Shown here piece after piece: positions 18,731 through 27,122 of a stretch of DNA of 64,000 nucleotides. The notes beneath the pieces were generated by a model. The model saw only the letters and a program-made list of their open reading frames with translations. It made no database searches and was not told the origin of the DNA. Each line of letters starts with the position of its first letter. Position 1 is the first letter of the stretch. The translations under genes were made by a program, and so were the position numbers. This DNA is from an uncultured Pseudomonas sp. (GTDB taxonomy: Bacteria; Pseudomonadota; Gammaproteobacteria; Pseudomonadales; Pseudomonadaceae): NCBI RefSeq assembly GCF_946886105.1, contig NZ_CAMPHV010000008.1:62001-126000 (forward strand). Direction: 5' to 3'.

Positions 18731-19051
18731 TCAGTGCCTGGGTGTGAACCCAGGCGGTTTGGCCGCCAACCATTCGACGAACGTACGCAGGCGCTCATCG
18801 CCGAGCAATGCCTCGCGGCTGTTGTAGGTCAGGGCCAATTCCTTCTCGCTGAACAGCCGGTGTATCTGGTTATGGCAGGCGCGGCATACTCAGAGAGTCG
18901 CAGTGATGCGCTGGCTCTTGCCATAGCGCTTTTGCACGTAGGGCTTGTCGTGCAGGGCCTTGGGGATCAGATGATGGCGGGTCAGCGGCACGGCGCGGGC
19001 GCAGAGTTCGCACACATCGGGTTGAGGCGGAAGGCGAATGGGTTCGGGCAT
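18731..19051 (-). pseudogene. HNH endonuclease-like gene interrupted by an in-frame TGA
   Basis: A 107-codon reading frame from ATG 19051 encodes an HNH-type protein: CELCARAVPLTRHHLIPKAL, then CRACHNQIHRLFSEKELA, then VEWLAAKPPGFTPRH. Codon 54 (18890-18892 on the minus strand) is TGA, directly before VCRACH. From memory, relatives often carry Trp there, so TGG to TGA is the simplest event. The halves remain in the same frame with no other damage, which points to a recent inactivation, a sequencing error or readthrough. The intact first half lacks the second Cys pair. Confidence 0.75.
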
Positions 19052-19079
19052 AGGAAACGATTAAACGGCGGTCTGAACA

Positions 19080-19100
19080 GTAGCCCGGTGCAATCCGGGG
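19080..19100. repeat. Half copy of the GTAGCCCGG palindrome
   Basis: GTAGCCCGGTGCAATCCGGG without the matching right arm lies between the broken HNH gene and the O-methyltransferase gene. Confidence 0.6.
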
Positions 19101-19158
19101 AAGCGCGCAAGTCTAACGTGAAAGGTTCACAGCGACGCCGGCTTTGTACCCGCCGCAC

Positions 19159-19821
19159 TTAGCGCTTGCGACACAGCGTCAGGCCGTCGCCGAGCGGCAA
19201 CAGCGACAAATCGATACGTTGGTCGTCCTTCAGCGCCCGATTGAGCGCCTGGATCGCGCGGGTGTCGGCACTCTGCGGATCTTCCTCGAGTACGCGGCCA
19301 CTCCACAGACTGTTGTCGAACAGCACCAAACCGCCTTGGCGCACCAGGCGCAAGGCATGTTCCAGATAGGCCGGGTAGTTGGCTTTGTCGGCGTCGATAA
19401 AGATCATGTCGAAGCACCCCGCCAGGCCTTGCGCTTGCAGCGCGGCCAGGGTTTCCAGGGCCGGTGCCAGACGCTGCTCGATACGTGCGCTCACCCCCGC
19501 TTCGCGCCAATAGCGCTCGGCTATGGCGTTGTAGTCGCCAGGGATGTCGCAGCAGATCAACCGCCCCGCCTCGCCCATGGCTTGGGCCATGCACAGCGCG
19601 CTGTAGCCGGTGAAGGTGCCGACTTCGATAATCCGCTTGGCGTCGATCAACTGCACCAGCAGCGCCATGAACTGGCCCTGCTCCGGAGCGATCTGCCAAC
19701 GCGCATTGCTCAATTGCGCGGTTTCGGCGCGCAGGCGCTCGAGCAGCGGCGTCTCGCGCAAGGAGACATCGAGCAGGTATCGATACAGGTTGTCGTCGAG
19801 ATTGAGGGTGCGGTTGGTCAT
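19159..19821 (-). CDS. SAM-dependent O-methyltransferase (caffeoyl-CoA OMT-like)
   Basis: The protein has 220 residues with a Rossmann methyltransferase fold. The SAM-binding motif is IIEVGTFTGYSALCMA, the acidic strand-2 end is LICCDIPGD, and the metal/catalytic segment is FIDADKANYPAY. It belongs to the class of cation-dependent O-methyltransferases; the acceptor is unknown. The ATG at 19821 has GAGAGG upstream and matches family length; the longer frame runs into the next gene's end. Confidence 0.88.
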   Translation of the reverse strand: MTNRTLNLDDNLYRYLLDVSLRETPLLERLRAETAQLSNARWQIAPEQGQFMALLVQLIDAKRIIEVGTFTGYSALCMAQAMGEAGRLICCDIPGDYNAIAERYWREAGVSARIEQRLAPALETLAALQAQGLAGCFDMIFIDADKANYPAYLEHALRLVRQGGLVLFDNSLWSGRVLEEDPQSADTRAIQALNRALKDDQRIDLSLLPLGDGLTLCRKR

Positions 19822-19852
19822 GGCCTCTCCATGGATGACGCGCGCCTGACGA

Positions 19853-20377
19853 TCAGGGGTTGCTGGCCAGATCCGCGCTGAACACCCGCTTGGCATTCAG
19901 ATAGCTGCGCTGCCAGTAACTGTTGCTCAGGCTGTCCAGGCGCACGGTGCCGCCGCTGGAGGGGGCGTGCACGAAGCGCCCTTCACCGACATAGATGCCG
20001 GCATGGCTGACCTTACCCCCGCCGTTGGTCGCGAAAAACAGCAGATCACCACTGCGCAACGCATCGCGGCCCACGCTGGGTGCGCGCATGACGATCAACT
20101 CGCGGGTCGAACGCGGCAGGCTGATACCCGCTGCATCGCGATAAACGAAACCGATCAGGCCGCTGCAATCGAAGCCGCCCGCCGGGGTATTGCCGCCATA
20201 ACGGTAAGGCGTGCCGACCAGCCCCAACGCACGGAACAACACATCTTCGGCACCGCCGCGATAGTCACTATCGGAGGAATAAACGGGTGCTTGCGCGATG
20301 GGCGCACGACCGGGACTGGAGCAGGCGCCCAGCAAGGCTAGAAGCAACAGCAGGACAACACGGGTCGTGACGGGCAT
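19853..20377 (-). CDS. NlpC/P60 lipoprotein, putative peptidoglycan endopeptidase (copy 2)
   Basis: The protein has 174 residues with a lipoprotein signal ending LLGACSS (lipobox LGAC). The NlpC/P60 cysteine peptidase domain shows its nucleophile in GGFDCSGLIGF, the catalytic His in VSHAGIYVG and the third residue near RFVHAPSS. Such enzymes cut the D-Glu-mDAP bond in peptidoglycan peptides. The next upstream gene, on the same strand, is a paralogue with the same architecture, so the pair probably arose by duplication. Confidence 0.92.
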   Translation of the reverse strand: MPVTTRVVLLLLLALLGACSSPGRAPIAQAPVYSSDSDYRGGAEDVLFRALGLVGTPYRYGGNTPAGGFDCSGLIGFVYRDAAGISLPRSTRELIVMRAPSVGRDALRSGDLLFFATNGGGKVSHAGIYVGEGRFVHAPSSGGTVRLDSLSNSYWQRSYLNAKRVFSADLASNP

Positions 20378-20461
20378 GAGCGAGGCGATCCAGAGCCTGT
20401 GAGTGGGCTCTACTCTGCCGGCTTGGCGAGCGCCGCGCAACCTTTGCGGTTAGGCGGCGAC

Positions 20462-21076
20462 CTAAGGCTGCCGGGCCGGCGACTCGCTCGGGGCCAGCGC
20501 CAAGGCGCGTTTGGCCTCGATAAAGGTGCGGTTCCAGTAGCGGTCTTCCAGGCTATCGACGCGCACCCCACCGCTGCGGCTGCTGGAGGAATGGATAAAC
20601 TGGTTATCCCCCATATAGATACCGGCATGACTGACGCGATTACGGCCATTGGTGCTGAAAAACAGCAGATCACCCGGTTCCAGCTCATCACGCTCGACCA
20701 GCGGCGCATCGATGTTGATCATGTCGCGGGACGAGCGCGGCAATTGCATGCCCAGCTCTTCCTTGAACAAGTAACCGATAAACCCGCTGCAATCGAAGCC
20801 CGACTTCACCGAACTGCCGCCATAACGGTAACGAGTACCAACCAGCGACAAACCGTGAGACAGGATGCTTTCGGCCAACTGCGGCAGTTTGTAGGATTTT
20901 TCTTCAGTGAAGTCGCCCAGGGCAGCTTCTTTGGCTTGTTCGTCGAACTCGGCAAGCTTTGTCGAGGAGAACACTTCGGGCTGGGTTGCCAACTCCGATT
21001 GCGGTGCATGGCCAGCGCAGGCGGCCAAAACCAGGGTAAGTGCAAGAGGCACGAGGGGTGCGAGGCGTTTGAGCAT
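20462..21076 (-). CDS. NlpC/P60 lipoprotein, putative peptidoglycan endopeptidase (copy 1)
   Basis: The protein has 204 residues; the signal ends LVLAACAG, giving a lipidated Cys. An extra region of about 45 residues separates the lipid anchor from the NlpC/P60 domain, which carries SGFDCSGFIGYLF, RVSHAGIYMG and QFIHSSSS. The tandem paralogue follows 84 bp downstream. The ATG at 21076 is chosen because the signal peptide begins there. Confidence 0.92.
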   Translation of the reverse strand: MLKRLAPLVPLALTLVLAACAGHAPQSELATQPEVFSSTKLAEFDEQAKEAALGDFTEEKSYKLPQLAESILSHGLSLVGTRYRYGGSSVKSGFDCSGFIGYLFKEELGMQLPRSSRDMINIDAPLVERDELEPGDLLFFSTNGRNRVSHAGIYMGDNQFIHSSSSRSGGVRVDSLEDRYWNRTFIEAKRALALAPSESPARQP

Positions 21077-21150
21077 GGGCACGACCGTGTCGAGAAGCGA
21101 AATTTGAGCGGCGACTATGCCTTCCATGGCCGCCATTTGCAAATTTCATG

Positions 21151-21912
21151 TCATTGGATGTGACGCAGTAGCTCCGGCAAAACATCTAAGGCCCGACTCT
21201 GCAGATGCACATCCACCGCAGCGCTCAGGTCGGTGCGGGTCGGATTTATTTCGGCGGTAAAGCCGCCGGCCTGACGGGTGCGCAGCACGGGCTCGACTAT
21301 GTAGGGGAAACTCGCGCTGGTGCCGATGCTGATGACCACCGCAAAGCCTTTGCGCAGCTCGGCGTAGAGCGTGCCGATGGCCCGCTCGGGCAGCATTTCC
21401 TCGAACAGCACCACCGGCGGACGCAATACGCCACCGCATTGCCGACACTTGGGCGGCAAAGGCCGGCTCAGGTGCTCGGCCAACTGCGGGTCGACGGCGC
21501 CGCAGGACTGGCAATACAGCGGCGCCAGCTCACCATGGATCTCGATCAGGCGCTCCGCCGGGCTGCCGGCGGCGCGGTGATAACCGTCGATATTCTGGGT
21601 CAGTAGCCAGCACTCGGGTTTACGCCGCTGCAACTCGGCGATGGCCCGGTGCCCGGCATTCGGCTGCGCACTCAAGCAGGCTTTTCCCAACTCGGCCAAG
21701 TACTTCCAACACAACGCCGGATCGCGTTGCAGCATGCTGCCGGACAACGCCGCCTCGATCGGCAAACCTTCGTCGGTATGACCGTTGTACAGGCCGCCCA
21801 GGCCGCGGTATGTGGGCAATCCCGAATCGGCGGACAGACCGGCGCCGGTGATCATCAGAATGCGTTCGGCCTGTTCGATGGCCTGAGCGACGCGGATGAT
21901 GGCCTGTTCCAT
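21151..21912 (-). CDS. Sirtuin-type NAD-dependent protein deacylase
   Basis: The protein has 253 residues. NAD-binding motifs GAGLSADSGLPTYRG (residues 23-37) and TQNIDGYHRAAGS are present, with the catalytic His in EIHGEL. Four zinc cysteines form CQSCG and CRQCGG pairs. It removes acyl groups from lysines with NAD+. The motif GLSADSGLPTYRG differs slightly from the common GISAESGIPTFR. The ATG at 21912 has AGGAGAG-like purines upstream. Confidence 0.92.
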   Translation of the reverse strand: MEQAIIRVAQAIEQAERILMITGAGLSADSGLPTYRGLGGLYNGHTDEGLPIEAALSGSMLQRDPALCWKYLAELGKACLSAQPNAGHRAIAELQRRKPECWLLTQNIDGYHRAAGSPAERLIEIHGELAPLYCQSCGAVDPQLAEHLSRPLPPKCRQCGGVLRPPVVLFEEMLPERAIGTLYAELRKGFAVVISIGTSASFPYIVEPVLRTRQAGGFTAEINPTRTDLSAAVDVHLQSRALDVLPELLRHIQ

Positions 21913-21978
21913 CGCACTCTCCTCGATCTCTCGCAGGGTGCACCGTGCGCCAGAGCCCCTCGCTTGCAGCACCTGCTG

Positions 21979-22650
21979 CTAATGATTGACCGTATGCGCC
22001 AGCATCACCGACAGCTGGCACAGCGGCCGGCCGCTCTGCGCGTGCCACTGGTTGAACGCCGCCTGCACGGCGGCGCGGTCGCGCTGGCTGGTCGGCGCCT
22101 TGTCGATGATGTTCTGCGCCTTGAGCGCGGCGACCATGTCGTCGCTGGGGATAAAGGTGTCCTTGCCGACCATGCGCAGAAAACGCGGCGCGGACAGGCC
22201 GCCGAGCTGACTGCCGTGCTTGGCCAAGTACTGCCACAGGCCGACGATATCGGTCACCGGCCAGTCGGCGATCAGTGCGGCGAAGCTGCCTTTTTCCTTG
22301 GCCACGTCGAGCATGAACTGCGCATTGCGCGGCACGCTTTTGAGCTTGCCCAGGTGGCGGATGATGCGCGCGTCCTGCATCAGATTTTCCAGGCGCTCGG
22401 CGCCCATCAGCACGACTTTCTCCGGATCGAAGCCGAAGAACACTTCCTCGAAAGCCGGCCATTTGGCGTCGACCAGGCTGTGTTTGAGGCCGGCGCGGAA
22501 GATCCGCAGGCTCAGCAGCGACAGGTAGCGATCATCGCTCAGGGCGCGCAGCTCATCCGCGCTGCGCGGCTGCGGCAGACGCGCCTCCAGGGCCTCGGCC
22601 GAGCCGAAGCGGTTCAGGCAGTATTCGTTAAGCCATTTGTAGTCGCGCAT
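21979..22650 (-). CDS. DNA-3-methyladenine glycosylase I-family protein
   Basis: This 223-residue helical protein is of the Tag/HhH glycosylase family. KWPAFEEVFFGFDPEKVV and a downstream helix-hairpin-helix-like region are visible. The classical Tag zinc-binding N-terminus (a Cys and His pair around residues 4-17) is not evident, so it is a divergent member whose base specificity is uncertain. It starts 15 bp after ttcA on the same strand and is probably co-transcribed with it. Confidence 0.75.
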   Translation of the reverse strand: MRDYKWLNEYCLNRFGSAEALEARLPQPRSADELRALSDDRYLSLLSLRIFRAGLKHSLVDAKWPAFEEVFFGFDPEKVVLMGAERLENLMQDARIIRHLGKLKSVPRNAQFMLDVAKEKGSFAALIADWPVTDIVGLWQYLAKHGSQLGGLSAPRFLRMVGKDTFIPSDDMVAALKAQNIIDKAPTSQRDRAAVQAAFNQWHAQSGRPLCQLSVMLAHTVNH

Positions 22651-22665
22651 CGTCTGTCGCCGTCT

Positions 22666-23490
22666 CTACAAATTCATCACATTGACGAAGCGCGGCGTGG
22701 CGCTGTCGTCGATTTTCAGGCTCTGGAAGTCGAACAGATTGCGGTCGGCCAACTGCGAGGGCACCACGTTCTGCAAGGCGCGGAACATGATTTCGGTGCG
22801 GCCGGGGGTTTTCCGTTCCCACTCCTGCAGCATCTCCTTGACCACCTGACGCTGCAGATTTTCCTGGGAGCCGCAGAGGTTGCAGGGGATGATCGGAAAC
22901 TGCTTGAGCTGGCTGTAGGCCTCGATATCGGCCTCGCTGCAATAGGCCAAGGGGCGGATCACCACGTTGCGGCCATCGTCGGCGCGCAACTTGGGCGGCA
23001 TTGCCTTGAGCGTACCGCCGTAGAACATATTGAGGAAAAAGGTCTCCAATATGTCGTCGCGGTGATGCCCCAGGGCCATTTTGGTCGCGCCTATCTCGTC
23101 GGCGAAGGTATAGAGCGTGCCGCGGCGCAGGCGCGAGCAGAGCGAGCAGGTGGTCTTGCCTTCCGGGATCAGCTCCTTGACCACCGAGTAGGTATCCTTC
23201 TCGACGATGTGATAAGCCACGCCGATGGATTCCAAGTAGGCCGGGAGCACGTGTTCGGGGAAGCCCGGCTGCTTCTGGTCCATGTTCACCGCGACTATCT
23301 CGAACTTGATCGGTGCGACCTTTTGCAGGTGCAGCAGCACGTCGAGCATGGTGTAGCTGTCCTTGCCGCCGGATAGGCACACCATGACCTTGTCGCCGTC
23401 TTCGATCATGTTGAAATCGGCAATGGCTTCGCCGGCCTGACGACGCAGGCGTTTTTGCAATTTGTTCTGACTGACCGAGAGGCTGCCCAT
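22666..23490 (-). CDS. ttcA: tRNA 2-thiocytidine(32) synthetase TtcA
   Basis: The enzyme has 274 residues. It carries out ATP-dependent thiolation of cytidine 32 in certain tRNAs using an Fe-S cluster. The PP-loop [13 protein letters not shown] is at about residues 40-52. The two CxxC pairs expected of TtcA are [10 protein letters not shown] and CNLCGSQ. Length and motifs match the Pseudomonas enzyme. A DnaJ-like gene diverges 97 bp upstream. Confidence 0.97.
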   Translation of the reverse strand: MGSLSVSQNKLQKRLRRQAGEAIADFNMIEDGDKVMVCLSGGKDSYTMLDVLLHLQKVAPIKFEIVAVNMDQKQPGFPEHVLPAYLESIGVAYHIVEKDTYSVVKELIPEGKTTCSLCSRLRRGTLYTFADEIGATKMALGHHRDDILETFFLNMFYGGTLKAMPPKLRADDGRNVVIRPLAYCSEADIEAYSQLKQFPIIPCNLCGSQENLQRQVVKEMLQEWERKTPGRTEIMFRALQNVVPSQLADRNLFDFQSLKIDDSATPRFVNVMNL

Positions 23491-23587
23491 GGTGCGCTGA
23501 AATCCGGAAGCTTACGAAAGTGCGGCATTTTACGCAGAAAGCTCCGCGAGCCCTACCCTATTAAACCTGAAATGTTAGGCTCGACCG

Positions 23588-24184
23588 ATGAACGACGAAC
23601 TCTATCCTTACGACGATCTAGCCCAGCAGTTGCATCGCTTACTGCGCGAAGCGCCCGGCGGAATCAGCGAGTACCAGTTGATTCAACACCTTAAAGATCG
23701 CCATTGCACGCACATCCCCAACCTACCGCTGACCGACAAGCTGGTGCTGTTCCGCACCCATTTCCTGGTGTTCAACGCGCTTTACCGGCTGCGTGACCAG
23801 CTGCTGGCCGAGCAAAGCGCCTTTCTTCATATCAGCCCCCTGTGCGTCCAGCTGCTGCCCTACCAGACCGGCAGCAGCGAGGTCAGCGAGCACGACCCGC
23901 TGCGCGACTACTACCTGGACATGAGCCAGTTGAGCAGCACCGACGAGCAGGACGTGGAGAAGCTGCTGGCCAGTTTCTGGACGCGTATGCAGGGCGGCGA
24001 GGAAAAGCGCGCGGCGCTGGAACTGTTCGAACTGGCCGACGACGCACAAGCGCTCGACTTCAGCGTGATCAAGCACCGCTATCGCCAGTTGGTGAGCATC
24101 CATCATCCCGATCGGGGCGGCAGCACTTCGCGCCTGCAATCGATCAATAAGGCGATGGAAATCCTAGAACGCTATTACGGGTGA
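23588..24184 (+). CDS. DnaJ-related protein with C-terminal J domain
   Basis: The protein has 198 residues. Residues 1-130 match the 'DnaJ-related' N-terminal module (EAPGGISEYQLIQHLKDR, FRTHFLVFNALYRLRDQL). The C-terminal 50 residues form a J domain with the invariant HPD (SIHHPDRGGS). It would recruit a DnaK-type chaperone to unknown clients. It is a single gene divergent from ttcA. Confidence 0.88.
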   Translation: MNDELYPYDDLAQQLHRLLREAPGGISEYQLIQHLKDRHCTHIPNLPLTDKLVLFRTHFLVFNALYRLRDQLLAEQSAFLHISPLCVQLLPYQTGSSEVSEHDPLRDYYLDMSQLSSTDEQDVEKLLASFWTRMQGGEEKRAALELFELADDAQALDFSVIKHRYRQLVSIHHPDRGGSTSRLQSINKAMEILERYYG

Positions 24185-24349
24185 GTTTGAGAGTCCAATT
24201 TGCTCTAAAACCGCCCCCTCCACCCGAACAATCCCCACCTATACTGCGGCATAAGGTCGCATAAGTTCGGCCCAGTACCCGGTCACGCTGTCCACGCGCG
24301 CCGGGCACTTCGCTGGGGGGCGATCATTATAATAAATGGAGGTATTAGC

Positions 24350-24949
24350 ATGATTCATCACGTTTTGGGGCTCTTCACCCACCCCGACCAGGAGTGGCAA
24401 GAAATCCGTGGCGAAGAAGAAAGCATCAGCCACATGTACCTCACCCATGTCTTGATTCTCGCGGCTATTCCCGCACTCTCGGCCTTTATCGGCACCACCC
24501 AGGTCGGTTGGTCGATCGGCGACCGAACGCCGGTGATGCTGACCGAAGCCAGCGCCATGCAGATGACCATCATGTCCTACCTGGCGATGCTCGCCGGTAT
24601 CGCCGTGATGGGGGCCTTTATCCACTGGATGGCGCGCACCTACGATGCCAGCCCCAACCTGACCCAATGCGTGGTATTCGCGGCCTATACCGCCACCCCG
24701 CTGTTTATCGGCGGCCTCGCGGCGCTCTACCCCAACCTGTGGCTGGCCATGGCGGTGGGTACCGCGGCCATCTGTTACACGGTCTACCTGCTCTATGTCG
24801 GCATACCGACCTTTATGGGCATACCGAATGATGAGGGCTTCATGTTCTCCAGCTCGGTACTGGCCGTGGGCCTGGTGGTACTGGTCGCAATGATCGCCTG
24901 CTCGGTGATCCTCTGGGGCTTCGGTGTAGGCCCGGTCTACACCAGCTAA
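24350..24949 (+). CDS. Yip1-family membrane protein (first of a pair)
   Basis: The protein has 199 residues with five or so membrane helices of the Yip1/DUF1282 type. The N-terminus MIHHVLGLFTHPDQEWQEI is typical, in that a short amphipathic helix precedes the first span. The function is not established in bacteria. A paralogue follows after a terminator, sharing the motifs VGWS, FVMGAF-like and CVGF/CVVFAAY. Confidence 0.85.
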   Translation: MIHHVLGLFTHPDQEWQEIRGEEESISHMYLTHVLILAAIPALSAFIGTTQVGWSIGDRTPVMLTEASAMQMTIMSYLAMLAGIAVMGAFIHWMARTYDASPNLTQCVVFAAYTATPLFIGGLAALYPNLWLAMAVGTAAICYTVYLLYVGIPTFMGIPNDEGFMFSSSVLAVGLVVLVAMIACSVILWGFGVGPVYTS

Positions 24950-24976
24950 ACGTCAGCCGAGCATCCATCTCTCGGC

Positions 24977-24999
24977 AGGCCGCCTTCGGGCGGCCTTTT
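24977..24999 (+). terminator. Intrinsic terminator after the first Yip1 gene
   Basis: The stem AGGCCGCC / GGCGGCCT with a stable TTCG tetraloop is followed by TTT. It separates the two Yip1 paralogues into independent units. Confidence 0.85.
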
Positions 25000-25118
25000 G
25001 CTGCCCGCCGCGCGACCGCCACAGCGCCCTGCGATTACAGGGAACCGACGCCGGCATCCACCATTCAAAACTCCATCGTTTGCGTATCGCATGCCTGTAC
25101 GACAGATGGAGACTTCCT

Positions 25119-25784
25119 ATGATTTCGCATTTTTTCGCCCTGCTGACCCGTCCCGAGCGCGCTTGGGTCGAAATAGATCGCGAAGAGACTCGCAGCAACT
25201 TCGGCCATCTCGTCTATCTGCTGCTCTTCGCCCTGCTCCCTGCGGTCTGCCTGTTCGTCGGCACCCGTTGGGTCGGTTGGAGCCTGGTCGAGGACGAGCG
25301 TATCCGCCTGGATACCCCCAGCGCCCTGCAACTGAGCCTGTTGTTGTATCTGACCATCATCGCCGGCGTATTCGTTATGGGCGCTTTTCTGCGCTGGATG
25401 TCGCGCACCTTCGAGGCCCACCCCAGCTACCAACAATGCGTGGGTTTCGTCGCTTACCTGTGCACGCCGTTTTTCATCGCCGGGCTCGGTGCGCTCTACC
25501 CAACGCGCTGGGTGGCCATCACGGTTCTGCTGCTCGCCGGCCTGTACGCCAGCTACTTGCTGCATGTCGGCCTGCCGAAGTTCATGCACATCGGCTACCA
25601 ACAAGCCTTTCTCTACGCCGTCTCGAGTTGGAGCGTCGGCTTGCTGGTGTTGGTCAATCTGCTGGTCGGGATGATTCTGCTTTGGCTGTTGGCGCTCGAA
25701 CCCGACTACCAACGCACCGTGCAGCAGGACCAGAGCTACGGCACCCAGGAGCAGCGCCCGCAGGACGGACCCGGCGAACGGTAA
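25119..25784 (+). CDS. Yip1-family membrane protein (second of a pair)
   Basis: The protein has 221 residues and is clearly a paralogue of the gene before it: both start with M-I-x-H-x-x-x-L-x-T-x-P and keep the VGWS, MGAFLRWM and GALYP segments. It has a longer hydrophilic Gln-rich tail after the last span. The ATG at 25119 is chosen because it aligns with the paralogue start. It may share a transcript with sprT. Confidence 0.85.
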   Translation: MISHFFALLTRPERAWVEIDREETRSNFGHLVYLLLFALLPAVCLFVGTRWVGWSLVEDERIRLDTPSALQLSLLLYLTIIAGVFVMGAFLRWMSRTFEAHPSYQQCVGFVAYLCTPFFIAGLGALYPTRWVAITVLLLAGLYASYLLHVGLPKFMHIGYQQAFLYAVSSWSVGLLVLVNLLVGMILLWLLALEPDYQRTVQQDQSYGTQEQRPQDGPGER

Positions 25785-25843
25785 CTGCCCGGCACAAGCG
25801 ATTACGGCATAATCGCCCGCACACTCAAGCCAGCAATGACCTT

Positions 25844-26338
25844 ATGCCCGAACATCTGCACGCCCGCGTCGAAGCCTGCTATCAACAGGCCGAAGCCTTT
25901 TTCAAGCAAACCTTCGTACGCGCCGAAGTCAGCTTCAAGTTACGCGGGCAAAAGGCCGGGGTGGCGCACCTCACGGAAAACAAGCTGCGTTTCAACCCGC
26001 AGCTGTATGTGGAAAATCGCGAGGACTTCCTCAAGCAGACGGTGCCCCATGAGGTGGCGCATCTGATCGCCCATCAGTTGTTCGGTTTGAAGATTCAGCC
26101 CCACGGCGAGGAATGGCAGTTGATCATGCGCGGCGTCTACCATTTGCCGCCAAACCGTTGCCACAGCTATGCGGTCAAACGCCGCAAAACCAGCCGTTTT
26201 ATCTACCGCTGCGACTGCCCGCAAGGCGAGTTCCCCTTCTCCGCCCAGCGCCATGCTTTGGTCGCCAAAGGGCGACGCTATTTCTGCCGACGTTGCAAGG
26301 AAACCCTGAGTTTTACCGGCGAACAGCGCGTCGAATAA
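25844..26338 (+). CDS. sprT: SprT-family zinc metalloprotease-like protein
   Basis: The protein has 164 residues. The metal-binding active-site motif HEVAH is in VPHEVAHLIAHQ (near residue 70), followed by HGEEWQLIM with the third ligand His. A C-terminal zinc ribbon has CDC and CRRC pairs. It is related to the SprT/Spartan domain; the bacterial role is poorly defined. It is in the frame starting at 25844; a competing ATG three bases earlier in another frame leads to a short shadow. Confidence 0.92.
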   Translation: MPEHLHARVEACYQQAEAFFKQTFVRAEVSFKLRGQKAGVAHLTENKLRFNPQLYVENREDFLKQTVPHEVAHLIAHQLFGLKIQPHGEEWQLIMRGVYHLPPNRCHSYAVKRRKTSRFIYRCDCPQGEFPFSAQRHALVAKGRRYFCRRCKETLSFTGEQRVE

Positions 26339-26358
26339 GCGGGTAAACGAACGGCCTG

Positions 26359-26976
26359 CTAGAGCACGTAGAACAGCACAGCAATGAAGTGGGTCAGGCT
26401 GCCGGCCATCACGAACAGGTGCCAGATACCGTGCCAGTGGCGGAAGCGACTGTCGTAGGCGAAAAAGATGATGCCCACCGTATAGAGCACGCCACCGCCG
26501 GCCAGCCAAGCGAAACCCGCCGTACCCAGCGCAGCGATCAGCGGTTTGACCGCCACCAGTACGATCCAGCCCATCACCGCGTAGATCACGATGGACAACA
26601 CCCGCGCTTCGGAACGCGGCTTGATCTCCTGCAGCATGCCGATCAGCGCCAACGTCCAGACCACCCCGAATAGCGACCAACCCCAGGCGCCATGCAGCGT
26701 CACCAGGCAAAACGGGGTATAGCTGCCGGCGATCAGCAGGTAGATGGACAGGTGATCGAGCTTGCGCATCAGCACTTTCGCCGCGCCTTGCAGGCTGTGG
26801 TAGAGCGTCGAGATGCTGTACAGCAGGATCAAGGTAACGCCGTAAATCGCCACGCTGACGATCTTGCGCGGCTCGCCGTCCAGGCTCGCCAATACCAATA
26901 ACCAGACCGCCCCGATACAGGCCAGCACAGCGCCGACCAAATGGGTCCAGGCGTTGAGTCGTTCACCGTGATACAT
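26359..26976 (-). CDS. trhA: TrhA / hemolysin III family (PAQR) membrane protein
   Basis: The protein has 205 residues and seven predicted spans. The conserved PAQR residues are all present: STLYHS near residue 56, the Asp in RKLDHLSIYLLIAGSYTPF, and the final HxxxH in FRHWHGIWHLFVMAGSLTHF. These three His and the Ser/Asp form a zinc site. In E. coli the homologue affects membrane fluidity homeostasis; the older label 'hemolysin III' is misleading. It is convergent with sprT, 20 bp away. Confidence 0.9.
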   Translation of the reverse strand: MYHGERLNAWTHLVGAVLACIGAVWLLVLASLDGEPRKIVSVAIYGVTLILLYSISTLYHSLQGAAKVLMRKLDHLSIYLLIAGSYTPFCLVTLHGAWGWSLFGVVWTLALIGMLQEIKPRSEARVLSIVIYAVMGWIVLVAVKPLIAALGTAGFAWLAGGGVLYTVGIIFFAYDSRFRHWHGIWHLFVMAGSLTHFIAVLFYVL

Positions 26977-27122
26977 GTTTTTCCACTTCGACCAGAATCA
27001 TGGCGATGGCAAAAACTGCTGCCAACAAGGCGCTCGTGCGCGTTCGGCCGACAGGCTACCGGAAAGCGCAAGGTGATGCCTAGGCGCCAGCTTGTGTTTG
27101 CCCTGCGAAGTCCGCGCTCTGG

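Noticed and set aside
21649..23376. 575-codon plus-strand ORF opposite the sirtuin, glycosylase and ttcA
   Set aside because: It is antisense to three genes with clear motifs; a shadow of high-GC coding.
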